A stretch of DNA of 23,500 bases from contig JAGQSP010000060.1 in assembly GCA_020439485.1 (NCBI GenBank), forward strand, positions 6,217-29,716. Direction: 5' to 3'. The translations under genes were made by a program, and so were the position numbers. Below the pieces are notes generated by a model that was not told the DNA's origin, made no database searches, and saw only the letters and a program-made list of their open reading frames with translations. Below are positions 1 to 5,878 of this stretch, piece by piece. Every line of letters begins with the position of its first letter. Position 1 is the stretch's first letter. The DNA comes from Acidimicrobiales bacterium. GTDB lineage: Bacteria > Actinomycetota > Acidimicrobiia > Acidimicrobiales > Poriferisodalaceae.

Positions 1-276
1 GGCACCTCACCTTCGCAGGTGGCGGCGCTGTGCAAGCAGTTCGGCGAGATGCAAAAGATGATGAAGGGCCTGATGGGCCCGGCGTTCGCCAAGAAGAAGG
101 CCAAGCGCACCAAGAAGAAGGGCAAAAAGGCCGCTGGCGGGCGGGTTACGGCGTCCAAGAAGCAGCGTGCCATCCAGCAGAGTTCTGGCTCGATGCAGCT
201 TCCTCAGCTCGACGAAGAGCTGCTGAAACAACTCGGCGACCAACAAGACGTACCGTTCCGCCTTCCGGGGCGCTAG
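1..276 (+). CDS. ffh: Signal recognition particle protein Ffh, C-terminal end (5' truncated by the window)
   Basis: This is the last 91 codons of the SRP GTPase that delivers ribosome-nascent-chain complexes to the membrane. Only the end of the methionine-rich M domain is present. The opening GTSPSQVAALCKQFGEMQ and the following KMMKGLMG match the last M-domain helix that binds 4.5S RNA and signal peptides. A lysine/arginine-rich stretch (about residues 26-50 of this fragment) and a roughly 35-residue tail ending in PFRLPGR follow. The frame is open from base 1 to the TAG at 274-276, so the true start lies upstream; the GTG at 19 is not the start. Position directly before rpsP is the usual arrangement ffh-rpsP-rimM-trmD-rplS. 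The identification rests on the M-domain motif and the neighbourhood. Confidence 0.9.
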   Translation, partial: GTSPSQVAALCKQFGEMQKMMKGLMGPAFAKKKAKRTKKKGKKAAGGRVTASKKQRAIQQSSGSMQLPQLDEELLKQLGDQQDVPFRLPGR

Positions 277-343
277 AGTCGTCTGTCGGCCCGAGCGCCA
301 TCCCTACGCGCCCGATCCCCACCGATTTCAACTTTCAGACCTG

Positions 344-371
344 GGCACGGTCTCACCTCTCGTTCCGTGCC
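344..371 (+). promoter_or_regulatory. Hairpin in the rpsP leader
   Basis: GGCACGG (344-350) is perfectly complementary to CCGTGCC (365-371), with a 14-nt loop and one further possible G-U pair (343/372). The stem ends six bases before the AAGGAG ribosome-binding site at 378-383. It could be a weak terminator for ffh, a translational control element, or chance. The T-run expected of an intrinsic terminator is absent. Confidence 0.4.
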
Positions 372-387
372 TTCAACAAGGAGCAAA

Positions 388-693
388 ATGGCCGTTCGAC
401 TTCGCCTGATGCGAATGGGCAAGAAGAAGCAGCCGACATACCGCATCGTCGCGGCCGACAGCCGTTCGCCTCGCGACGGTCGGTTCCTCGAGATCGTTGG
501 CACCTATCAGCCGCGCCTCGAGCCGTCCGGCATCAAGATCGACGACTCCAAGGCCCTCAAGTGGCTGCGCAACGGTGCACAGCCGTCCGAGACGGTCGAG
601 AAGCTTTTGAAGATAAACGGCACCTGGGAACACTTCGAGAAGGGCACCGAGCCCGCCGCCGAAGCTCCTGCCGAGGCCGAGGCCACTTCATGA
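388..693 (+). CDS. rpsP: 30S ribosomal protein S16
   Basis: Encodes a 101-residue S16, a small-subunit assembly protein that binds 16S rRNA. The N-terminus [20 protein letters not shown] and the downstream [13 protein letters not shown] are diagnostic of the family. I chose the ATG at 388 because AAGGAG lies at 378-383 with ideal spacing and because S16 proteins start MAVRxRL. An in-frame ATG at 367 would add seven unrelated residues. The C-terminal 25 residues are an Ala/Glu-rich tail ([14 protein letters not shown]) beyond the conserved core, as in many actinobacterial S16 proteins. The stop TGA overlaps the next ATG in an ATGA arrangement, so the KH-domain gene is almost certainly translationally coupled. 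Confidence 0.97.
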   Translation: MAVRLRLMRMGKKKQPTYRIVAADSRSPRDGRFLEIVGTYQPRLEPSGIKIDDSKALKWLRNGAQPSETVEKLLKINGTWEHFEKGTEPAAEAPAEAEATS

Positions 694-947
694 GCGAAGA
701 CGAGAACATCAGCCACGCCGAAGAGCTGCTGGTCTACCTGATCACCCAGATCGTCGACGACAAAGACTCTGTCGAGATCGAGATCGAGGAGAGCGACACC
801 AAGCTCTCGATGGTTGCCCGGGTCGCCAACGACGACATGGGCAGGGTCATCGGCAAGCGTGGACGTGTCGCCAATTCGATCCGCGACCTCGTGCGCGCCG
901 CCGCTCACAAGGACGGCATCGAGGTCGAGGTCGACTTCGACGGCTGA
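690..947 (+). CDS. khpA: KH-domain RNA-binding protein (KhpA / YlqC family)
   Basis: An 85-residue single KH domain protein. The RNA-contact loop is visible as [17 protein letters not shown] (about residues 51-67), which has the GxxG signature (GKRG). The N-terminus is acidic and helical ([18 protein letters not shown]). KhpA proteins bind RNA with KhpB/Jag and affect cell division and small-RNA stability in Gram-positive bacteria. The gene regularly sits between rpsP and rimM in Firmicutes and Actinobacteria, as here. The start ATG at 690 overlaps the rpsP stop by four bases. Only 4 bases separate its stop from rimM. Its RNA targets in this organism cannot be inferred. Confidence 0.93.
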   Translation: MSEDENISHAEELLVYLITQIVDDKDSVEIEIEESDTKLSMVARVANDDMGRVIGKRGRVANSIRDLVRAAAHKDGIEVEVDFDG

Positions 948-951
948 GCCC

Positions 952-1437
952 GTGCTGCTCGAGATCGGGCGCATCGTCAGGGTCCACGGTCTGAACGGTG
1001 AGGTCGTCGTAGACCTCACGACCAACGTCGACCAGCGCTTGGCGCCCGGATCCCTGCTGTACACCGACGCCGAGGGCGTCGGCTCGTTGCTGGTCGAGAC
1101 CTCCCGCCCCCATCAACACCGCTGGTTGGTCAGGTTTGCTTCGGTCGCAGACAGGAGCGCGGCCGAGGCGCTGGGCAGGCCCGCGCTGTACGCCGAACCG
1201 GTCGACGACCCCGATGCGGTTTGGGTTCACGAACTGTTCGACATGGTGGTTGTCGACAGCGATGGTGAAGAGCGCGGGCGCGTGGTCGAGGTGCTCGACA
1301 ATCCGGCGTCCGAGTTGTTGGTGCTCGACACCGGTCACCTGGTACCTCTCGACTTCGTCGTTTCCATCGAGGCCGGCCAGATTTTCGTAGAGGTTCCCGC
1401 CGGGCTCTGGGAGCTCGTCGAGGGCCCAGACGCCTAG
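952..1437 (+). CDS. rimM: Ribosome maturation factor RimM
   Basis: A 161-residue 16S rRNA processing factor that binds S19 and helps mature the 30S head. The N-terminal RimM barrel begins LLEIGRIVRVHGLNGEVVV (the GrI-xxxHGlxGEv motif). The C-terminal PRC-barrel half contains AVWVHELFDMVVVDSDGEE and ends in a segment resembling the family PxxxxxVxxiDxxxxxixV pattern (VPLDFVVSIEAGQIFVEV). The start is GTG at 952, five bases after the khpA stop, because the conserved motif begins three residues later. There is no strong ribosome-binding site, so translational coupling to khpA is likely. It is nine bases from trmD. Confidence 0.94.
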   Translation: MLLEIGRIVRVHGLNGEVVVDLTTNVDQRLAPGSLLYTDAEGVGSLLVETSRPHQHRWLVRFASVADRSAAEALGRPALYAEPVDDPDAVWVHELFDMVVVDSDGEERGRVVEVLDNPASELLVLDTGHLVPLDFVVSIEAGQIFVEVPAGLWELVEGPDA

Positions 1438-1446
1438 GCGTCGGTC

Positions 1447-2196
1447 GTGCGCATCGACGTCTTTTCCATCTTCCCCGAGATGATCGATCAGTTCGTGACC
1501 CACGGGGTCATCGGCAAGGGCGTCGAGGCCGGGTTGCTCGAAGTTCGGGCCCACGACCTGCGCATGGCCACCACCGATCGCCATCGCAGCGTCGATGACG
1601 CACCCTTCGGCGGGGGAGCGGGCATGGTCTTGATGCCCGAGCCTGTGTTCGGCGCGGTCGAGATGGTCGAGCCTCCCCGCCCGCTGTTCGCATTGACCCC
1701 TGGCGGGCGGCCATTCGACCATGCGATGGCCGTCGAACTGGCCTCTCTGGATGGGTTCTCGATGCTGTGCGGTCGCTACGAAGGCATCGACCAGCGCATC
1801 GTCGACCATCTCTGCGATGGCGAGATCTCGCTGGGCGACATGGTTCTAGCCGGAGGCGAGGTGGCGGCGATGGCCGTCGTAGAGGCCGTCGGAAGGCTCG
1901 TCCCCGGCGTTCTGGGGAACCGGGCGTCACCCGAGGACGAATCCTTCGCCAGCGGTTTGCTCGAATATCCCCAATTCACCCGCCCGGCGTCGTTTCGAGG
2001 CTGGGACGTGCCCGAAGTGCTGCGAAGCGGCGACCACGCCCGGGTCGATCGTTGGCGGCGGGCCATGGCACTGACCCGCACCATCCAAACCCGCCCCGAC
2101 CTGATAGCCGCGCGGGGTGGGCTCACGGGCGAAGATCTGGCTTGTCTGCACGAGTTCGGGCTGCCCAGCGATGGGCTCGGCAAAATCGATCCGTAA
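1447..2196 (+). CDS. trmD: tRNA (guanine-N1-)-methyltransferase TrmD
   Basis: A 249-residue SPOUT methyltransferase that makes m1G37 in tRNAs with a G next to the anticodon and so prevents +1 frameshifting. Visible motifs are RIDVFSIFPEM at the N-terminus, FGGGAGMVLMPEPVF (about residues 54-68), LCGRYEGIDQRI (107-118), the AdoMet trefoil-knot loop EISLGDMVLAGGE (126-138), and EDESFASGLLEYPQFTRP (163-180), which contains the acidic region used in catalysis. The start is GTG at 1447; the family begins M-R-I-D-V at this point. The C-terminal domain is slightly longer than in E. coli. It is the last gene before a promoter-like gap leading to rplS. Confidence 0.96.
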   Translation: MRIDVFSIFPEMIDQFVTHGVIGKGVEAGLLEVRAHDLRMATTDRHRSVDDAPFGGGAGMVLMPEPVFGAVEMVEPPRPLFALTPGGRPFDHAMAVELASLDGFSMLCGRYEGIDQRIVDHLCDGEISLGDMVLAGGEVAAMAVVEAVGRLVPGVLGNRASPEDESFASGLLEYPQFTRPASFRGWDVPEVLRSGDHARVDRWRRAMALTRTIQTRPDLIAARGGLTGEDLACLHEFGLPSDGLGKIDP

Positions 2197-2202
2197 GACG
2201 CG

Positions 2203-2231
2203 TTGGACAGCCACGCCTGTGCGGCTAAAGT
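2203..2231 (+). promoter_or_regulatory. Probable promoter of rplS
   Basis: TTGGAC at 2203-2208 (or TGGACA, 2204-2209, five of six matches when aligned to TTGACA) is followed after 16-17 bases by TAAAGT at 2226-2231, which keeps the conserved T1, A2 and T6 of the -10 box. Predicted transcription start is near 2238, leaving a leader of about 90 bases. This implies that rplS can be expressed separately from the rpsP-trmD genes. Confidence 0.55.
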
Positions 2232-2238
2232 AGACCGC

Positions 2239-2282
2239 TGCACTACCGGCCCCGCTGCGGTGCATCCATAGAACCCCGCAGC
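2239..2282 (+). promoter_or_regulatory. Two mutually exclusive hairpins in the rplS leader
   Basis: TGCAC (2239-2243) can pair with GTGCA (2260-2264). GCTGCGG (2254-2260) can pair perfectly with CCGCAGC (2276-2282). The two stems share base 2260 and interleave, so they cannot both form as simple hairpins. The first would begin at the predicted 5' end of the transcript. This could be a leader switch for L19 autoregulation, but no known L19 leader motif is recognised and the stems are short. Confidence 0.35.
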
Positions 2283-2326
2283 CCCTCGCTTTCCGGGCTG
2301 GCCACTCTCGGGCACAGGACTCTGCC

Positions 2327-2674
2327 ATGCACAACACCGACTTCATCGACGCCGACTCCATCCGCGACGACGTCCCCGACTTCGCCCCTGGTGACACCGT
2401 TCGGGTCCACGTTCGCGTCGTCGAGGGCAACCGCGAGCGCACCCAGGTGTTCGAGGGCATCTGCATCGCTCGCCGCGGCACCGGTGTCAACGCCTCGTTC
2501 ACCGTTCGCAAGCTGAGCTTCGGCGTTGGCGTCGAGCGCGTGTTCCCGGTCAACTCGCCGATCGTCGGCAAGATCGAGCGCGTCACCCGCGGCGACGTGC
2601 GTCGAGCCAAGCTCTACTATCTCCGCGACCGGGTCGGCAAGAAGGCCCGCGTCAAGGAAAAGCGCGACTTCTAG
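2327..2674 (+). CDS. rplS: 50S ribosomal protein L19
   Basis: A 115-residue L19, located at the 30S-50S interface and close to the family's usual length. Family hallmarks are [40 protein letters not shown], and [16 protein letters not shown] followed by [19 protein letters not shown]. The start ATG at 2327 gives the expected N-terminus, although upstream only a weak AGGA at about 2317 resembles a ribosome-binding site. The gene is separated from trmD by 130 bases that hold a promoter and leader structure. In many actinobacteria lepB and rnhB follow rplS, but here DUF2469 does. Confidence 0.96.
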   Translation: MHNTDFIDADSIRDDVPDFAPGDTVRVHVRVVEGNRERTQVFEGICIARRGTGVNASFTVRKLSFGVGVERVFPVNSPIVGKIERVTRGDVRRAKLYYLRDRVGKKARVKEKRDF

Positions 2675-2687
2675 TCGCTTTGGTTTG

Positions 2688-2703
2688 TCGGCCTCGCGGC
2701 CGA
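2688..2703 (+). terminator. Short GC hairpin after rplS (weak terminator candidate)
   Basis: TCGGCC (2688-2693), loop TCGC, GGCCGA (2698-2703) form a perfect 6-bp stem 13 bases after the rplS stop. The T-rich stretch (CTTTGGTTTG) lies before rather than after the stem, so intrinsic termination would be weak. It may stabilise the rplS mRNA 3' end. Confidence 0.3.
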
Positions 2704-2739
2704 TGGACCCAGTTGCAAGCCTCCGGCACAGGACGTTCG

Positions 2740-3042
2740 ATGTCTGCCGACGAACTCGAGGACTATGAGGCCGAGCTCGAGATGGCTCTGCTGCGCGAGT
2801 ACCGCGACCTGTGTCGCGTGTTCTCCTACGTGGTCGAGACCGAGCGGCGCTTCTATCTCGCCAACGCGGTCGAACGCCGCGTGGTCGAGCTGAACGGTCA
2901 GTCGGCCATCGAGCTCCAGCTCACCGACGCCTGGGTATGGGACATGTACCGACCGTCTCGCTTTGTTCCCAGCGTCACGGTCGTGACGTTTCGCGATGTG
3001 AATGTCGAGCGCTTGCCGGAGACCGAACTCGAAGCTCCTTGA
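2740..3042 (+). CDS. DUF2469 family protein (actinobacterial conserved, Rv2901c-like)
   Basis: A 100-residue soluble protein of unknown function belonging to DUF2469, a family conserved across Actinobacteria. The matching segments are DELEDYEAELEMALLREYRD (residues 4-23), FSYVVETERRFYLANAVE, DAWVWDMYRPSRFVPSV and VTFRDVNVERL near the C-terminus. No catalytic motif or membrane segment is visible; it is acidic at the N-terminus and rich in aromatic residues. I chose the ATG at 2740 because the family starts M-S-A-(E/D)-D/E-L; the frame is open further upstream to 2680, but that part does not resemble the family. It is three bases from yraN, so the two are likely co-transcribed. Conserved linkage to yraN suggests a shared role that is not established. 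Confidence 0.9.
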   Translation: MSADELEDYEAELEMALLREYRDLCRVFSYVVETERRFYLANAVERRVVELNGQSAIELQLTDAWVWDMYRPSRFVPSVTVVTFRDVNVERLPETELEAP

Positions 3043-3045
3043 GCC

Positions 3046-3390
3046 TTGACCGCCCGGCGCATCGACCTGGGTCGCAGCGGCGAAGAACGGGTCGCGCGAC
3101 GCTACGAGGCACACGGGTATGTGGTGCTGGAGCGCAACTGGCGGACTCGACGCGGCGAAGTCGATCTGATCCTCGGGCGCGAGGGTTCCATCGTCTTTTG
3201 TGAGGTCAAGACACGAACCTCGACTCGGTTCGGTACTGGGGCCGAGGCTGTCGGCTGGCGCAAACAGAGGCGGTTGCGTCAACTGGGTGCCGAGTACTTG
3301 GCAACCCGCGGATCCTTCGTGCCCGAGGTCAGGTTCGATGTGGCCTGGGTTTCGCCGACCGGAGTCAGGGTGTTCGAGGCCGCCTTCTAG
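3046..3390 (+). CDS. yraN: YraN family (UPF0102) predicted endonuclease-like protein
   Basis: A 114-residue member of UPF0102, which has a restriction-endonuclease-like (PD-(D/E)XK) fold related to Holliday-junction resolvases. The core is visible as GRSGEERVARRYEAHGYVVL (residues 9-28), then RRGEVDLIL (E and D of the active site) and FCEVKTRTSTRFG (the E-x-K motif). The only reasonable start is TTG at 3046, three bases after the DUF2469 stop, because the conserved G-x-x-G-E-x-x-A segment begins soon afterwards. Neighbours DUF2469, comM and dprA are the usual actinobacterial partners, which suggests a role in DNA processing or uptake. Biochemical function is unproven for most members. Confidence 0.9.
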   Translation: MTARRIDLGRSGEERVARRYEAHGYVVLERNWRTRRGEVDLILGREGSIVFCEVKTRTSTRFGTGAEAVGWRKQRRLRQLGAEYLATRGSFVPEVRFDVAWVSPTGVRVFEAAF

Positions 3391-3409
3391 GCTCGACCTT
3401 CGCCGGTTC

Positions 3410-3520
3410 TCAGCCCAAGAACGCCCAGGCGACCAGTGCGGCGGTCGCCAGACCCACCGCCGCCATCACTATGTAGTCGACCGGGCGGGCCTTGAACGGA
3501 CGGTCAGGTGTGTAGCCCAT
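3410..3520 (-). CDS. Putative 36-residue single-pass membrane peptide
   Basis: On the minus strand an ATG at 3520-3518 opens a 36-codon frame ending in TGA at 3412-3410. The product starts MGYTPDRPFKARP, a basic, proline-containing N-terminal segment. It continues DYIVMAAVGLATAALVAWAF, ending in LG, which is a convincing single transmembrane helix (residues about 15-35). The basic N-terminus predicts N-in topology. The gene begins 25 bases after the HAD hydrolase stop on the same strand. It has no clear ribosome-binding site, but CATAAT lies six bases upstream of the ATG inside a palindrome. The hydrophobic composition and position in a gap between convergent genes argue for a real gene, though chance cannot be excluded. 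I do not recognise the family. Confidence 0.55.
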   Translation of the reverse strand: MGYTPDRPFKARPVDYIVMAAVGLATAALVAWAFLG

Positions 3521-3536
3521 GGGCCAATTATGGCCC
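3521..3536 (-). promoter_or_regulatory. Palindrome and -10-like box at the start of the small membrane peptide gene
   Basis: GGGCCA (3521-3526), ATTA, TGGCCC (3531-3536) is a perfect inverted repeat abutting the ATG of the 36-residue ORF. Read on the minus strand it contains CATAAT (3532-3527), five of six matches to the -10 consensus, and six bases then remain before the ATG. The arrangement could be a promoter for a leaderless mRNA with an overlapping operator. I see no convincing -35 box. Confidence 0.4.
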
Positions 3537-3545
3537 GCGCGGCCG

Positions 3546-4238
3546 TCATCGCCATCGGGCCACTATCGGCGGCAGTTCCGCCAGGTGTTCGATGGTTGCG
3601 TCGGGTCTGACGTCGGGGGGCAGGGTGACGACCTTCCTGTCGTTCCAGACCCCCTTCCAACCGAGGCGCTGGGGTGCGGCCACGTCTTTCACCGGGTCGT
3701 CTCCCACGCACACCAGTTCGCTCGGCGTCACCGCCAACCGCTTGGAGACCTCCGCGTAGATCCGGGCCTCGGGCTTGGCCATCCCGATGTCAGGCCCTAC
3801 GACGATTACCTCGAAGTACTCGGCCAGGCCCAGCCCGACCAGATCGGAGTTGCCGTTCGTGACAACCGCCAGGCGCACGCCCATTCCAGCGAGTCGATCA
3901 AGGCATTGCGTCGCATCGTCGAATGGCGATGCGGGCCCATGTCGTATCGAGAAATACAGATCGGTCAGCTCATCGCCCAGCGAGTTGTCTCCAGGAGCGG
4001 CCTCGGCCGCTGCCTCGACCAGCGATTCGTGCCGAATCGTCGCCAACCTCTCGCCGGGGGCCGAAGCCTCGATCCGGTCGTACCTGGCCTGTAGATCGTC
4101 GATGCTCCAGGCCCACGGAGCCTCGCAGGTCGCTCTGTTGCACAGCAGTTCGAGGCAGGCGACCAAAGCGGCGCGGCGGTGCGAGTGGAAGTCCCACAGG
4201 GTTTGGTCTACGTCGAATGCGACGGCCTGAATCGACAT
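3546..4238 (-). CDS. HAD-superfamily hydrolase (subfamily IA, phosphatase-like)
   Basis: A 230-residue haloacid-dehalogenase-fold hydrolase. All four HAD motifs are present: FDVDQTLWD with nucleophile D9 and acid/base D11, VVTNGNSD with T127, the motif III lysine K155 in GMAKPEARIYAEV, and VGDDPVKDV with D180/D181/D185. The region between motifs I and II (about 15-105) is helical and corresponds to a C1 cap. It is therefore likely a small-molecule phosphatase (for example phosphoglycolate- or sugar-phosphate-type), but the substrate cannot be read from sequence. It is transcribed against comM and yraN. ATG at 4238 has no ribosome-binding site but has a TACGTT box seven bases upstream, which suggests a leaderless transcript. 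The small membrane peptide lies just downstream. Confidence 0.88.
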   Translation of the reverse strand: MSIQAVAFDVDQTLWDFHSHRRAALVACLELLCNRATCEAPWAWSIDDLQARYDRIEASAPGERLATIRHESLVEAAAEAAPGDNSLGDELTDLYFSIRHGPASPFDDATQCLDRLAGMGVRLAVVTNGNSDLVGLGLAEYFEVIVVGPDIGMAKPEARIYAEVSKRLAVTPSELVCVGDDPVKDVAAPQRLGWKGVWNDRKVVTLPPDVRPDATIEHLAELPPIVARWR

Positions 4239-4245
4239 CTAGTCG

Positions 4246-4251
4246 AACGTA
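4246..4251 (-). promoter_or_regulatory. -10-like box for the HAD hydrolase gene (leaderless candidate)
   Basis: On the minus strand TACGTT (4251-4246) is followed by seven bases and then the ATG. This fits TAnnnT with transcription starting at or next to the start codon. No Shine-Dalgarno sequence is visible and the -35 region is unconvincing. Confidence 0.35.
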
Positions 4252-4366
4252 GCGTTGTCCCACCCCTCGAGTAGAACTGTTGTTGTCCAACCGACCCGTC
4301 GTCCGAGCCGGCAGCTCGCTCCCAGCTAACAGGCGCTCAGCGCCGTCGCGCCCAGGGGGTTCGAAG

Positions 4367-5878
4367 TTGTTGTCGGTAGTTCAGTCCGCAGTTGTGGTTG
4401 GCGTTCGAGGTGTGCCCGTCTCGGTCGAGGTTCACGTCTCGAACGGCCTGCCCGGCTTTGCAGTTGTCGGCCTACCCGACACGGCTTGTCGCGAAGCTCG
4501 CGATCGTGTCAGGGCCGCAGTGCTGTCCAGCGGGCTCCAGTGGCCCATGTGTCGGGTGACCGTGAACCTCGCCCCGTCCGATCTGCGCAAGTCGGGCAGC
4601 GGTCTCGATCTGGCAATTGCGGTCGGTCTGGTGGTTGCCTCGGGGCAGCTGCCGCCAGCTGCCATCGACGGGCTCGCCTTCGTCGGCGAGCTGGGCCTCG
4701 ACGGACAGATTCGACCGGTGCCCGGCTTGTTGCCTCTGGTCGCCGCATGCCGGCCTGCAGACGTCGTGGTGCCCTCGGCGGCCGCTAGTTCGGCCTCGGC
4801 AGCGCCTGGGCACGTGGTCCGTCCGGTCGATCGTCTCGACGAACTGGTTACACACTTGCGTCAAGGTCGCGGGTTGGCAGTCGCCGAGCCGTGCCCAGAT
4901 CCCGAGCCAACCCCAGACGGACCCGATCTCAGCGAGGTCGCCGGGCACCCGCTGGGACGTCTAGCCGTCGAGGTTGCGGCCGCGGGTGGGCACCATCTGC
5001 TGTTGCTCGGGCCACCCGGTGCGGGCAAGACGATGCTCGCCCGTCGAGTGCGGGGACTGCTGCCCACGCTCGGCGATGGCGAGGCGCTCGAGGTTTCGAT
5101 GGTCCACTCGGCTGCGGGCCAGGCCCTGCCACCGGGAGGGCTCATCAGGGTGCCGCCAGAACGGGCTCCACATCACGGCGTTTCGGCGGTGGGTCTGGTC
5201 GGCGGCGGATCCAACCGCCTTCGGCCAGGCGAGGTCAGCCTCGCTCACCGCGGCGTTCTGTTCTTGGACGAGCTGGGCGAGTTCTCGCCCCACGTGCTCG
5301 AGATGTTGCGCCAGCCGCTCGAGGACGGCTCCATCCGGGTGGTTCGTGCCACCGGCGCGGCGACCTTCCCCGCCCGATTCTTGCTGGTTGCGGCCATGAA
5401 TCCTTGTCCGTGCGGCGAGGCAGCCCGGCCCAACGCGTGTCGCTGCACCGACGCCGAGAGGTCTCGCTACGCCCGGCGCCTGTCGGGCCCGCTGCTCGAC
5501 AGGTTCGATCTGCGAGTCATGGTCGAGCGTCCGCCAGCCGGCGTTGTTCTGCAAGCCGCATCGTCTGAGTCCACCACGGAGGTCGCCGAGCGTGTGGGCC
5601 GGGCCCGCGACCGCACCAGTGTCAGGGGGGTGACGACCAATGCCGAGCTGGCGGCGGCCCGCCTCGACGAGGTCGCTCCCCTCACCGACGCATCTCGCCA
5701 GCTCCTCTTGAGCGCACTCGAAAGGGGGACCCTGTCGCCGCGAGGTGCCCATCGCCTCAGGCGCGTCGCCTTGACCCTTGCCGACCTGGCGGGTGAAGAC
5801 CCGCCCATCTCCGAAAGTCATCTCATGACCGCCCTCACGCTCAGGGCCGAACCGTCTTCTCTGCTGGGTGGTCGTTGA
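4367..5878 (+). CDS. comM: YifB/ComM family Mg-chelatase-like AAA+ ATPase
   Basis: A 503-residue ComM/YifB protein, a hexameric AAA+ helicase that promotes branch migration during natural transformation in Vibrio and Haemophilus and is widespread in non-competent bacteria. The N-terminal ChlI-type domain has VPVSVEVHVSNGLPGF, VGLPDTACREARDRVRAA and VNLAPSDLRKSGSGLDLAIA. The AAA+ core has Walker A GPPGAGKT (215-222), Walker B GVLFLDEL, and the zinc-type segment AAMNPCPCGEAARPNACRCT. The C-terminal Mg_chelatase_C domain has SPRGAHRLRRVALTLADL. I chose TTG at 4367 because AGGGGGT lies at 4353-4359 with good spacing and the family begins just there (LLSVVQSAVVVG). An upstream in-frame TTG at 4280 would add 29 unrelated residues. 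The stop overlaps the dprA ATG by one base. Confidence 0.94.
   Translation: MLSVVQSAVVVGVRGVPVSVEVHVSNGLPGFAVVGLPDTACREARDRVRAAVLSSGLQWPMCRVTVNLAPSDLRKSGSGLDLAIAVGLVVASGQLPPAAIDGLAFVGELGLDGQIRPVPGLLPLVAACRPADVVVPSAAASSASAAPGHVVRPVDRLDELVTHLRQGRGLAVAEPCPDPEPTPDGPDLSEVAGHPLGRLAVEVAAAGGHHLLLLGPPGAGKTMLARRVRGLLPTLGDGEALEVSMVHSAAGQALPPGGLIRVPPERAPHHGVSAVGLVGGGSNRLRPGEVSLAHRGVLFLDELGEFSPHVLEMLRQPLEDGSIRVVRATGAATFPARFLLVAAMNPCPCGEAARPNACRCTDAERSRYARRLSGPLLDRFDLRVMVERPPAGVVLQAASSESTTEVAERVGRARDRTSVRGVTTNAELAAARLDEVAPLTDASRQLLLSALERGTLSPRGAHRLRRVALTLADLAGEDPPISESHLMTALTLRAEPSSLLGGR

Noticed and set aside
30..689. Upstream open extension of the KH-domain gene frame through ffh and rpsP
   Set aside because: It overlaps two certain genes in another frame and looks like an out-of-frame translation. 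The KH protein starts at 690 with the family N-terminus.
847..1809. Long antisense open frame (320 codons) across rimM and trmD
   Set aside because: High GC content keeps antisense frames open. The translation has no recognisable domain, and both sense genes are unmistakable.
2671..3282. Antisense frame of about 200 codons opposite DUF2469 and yraN
   Set aside because: No motifs and no start signals; both sense proteins match known families over their full length.
4961..5821. Antisense frame of 286 codons opposite comM
   Set aside because: A shadow of the comM ATPase core; its sequence is biased like an antisense translation.
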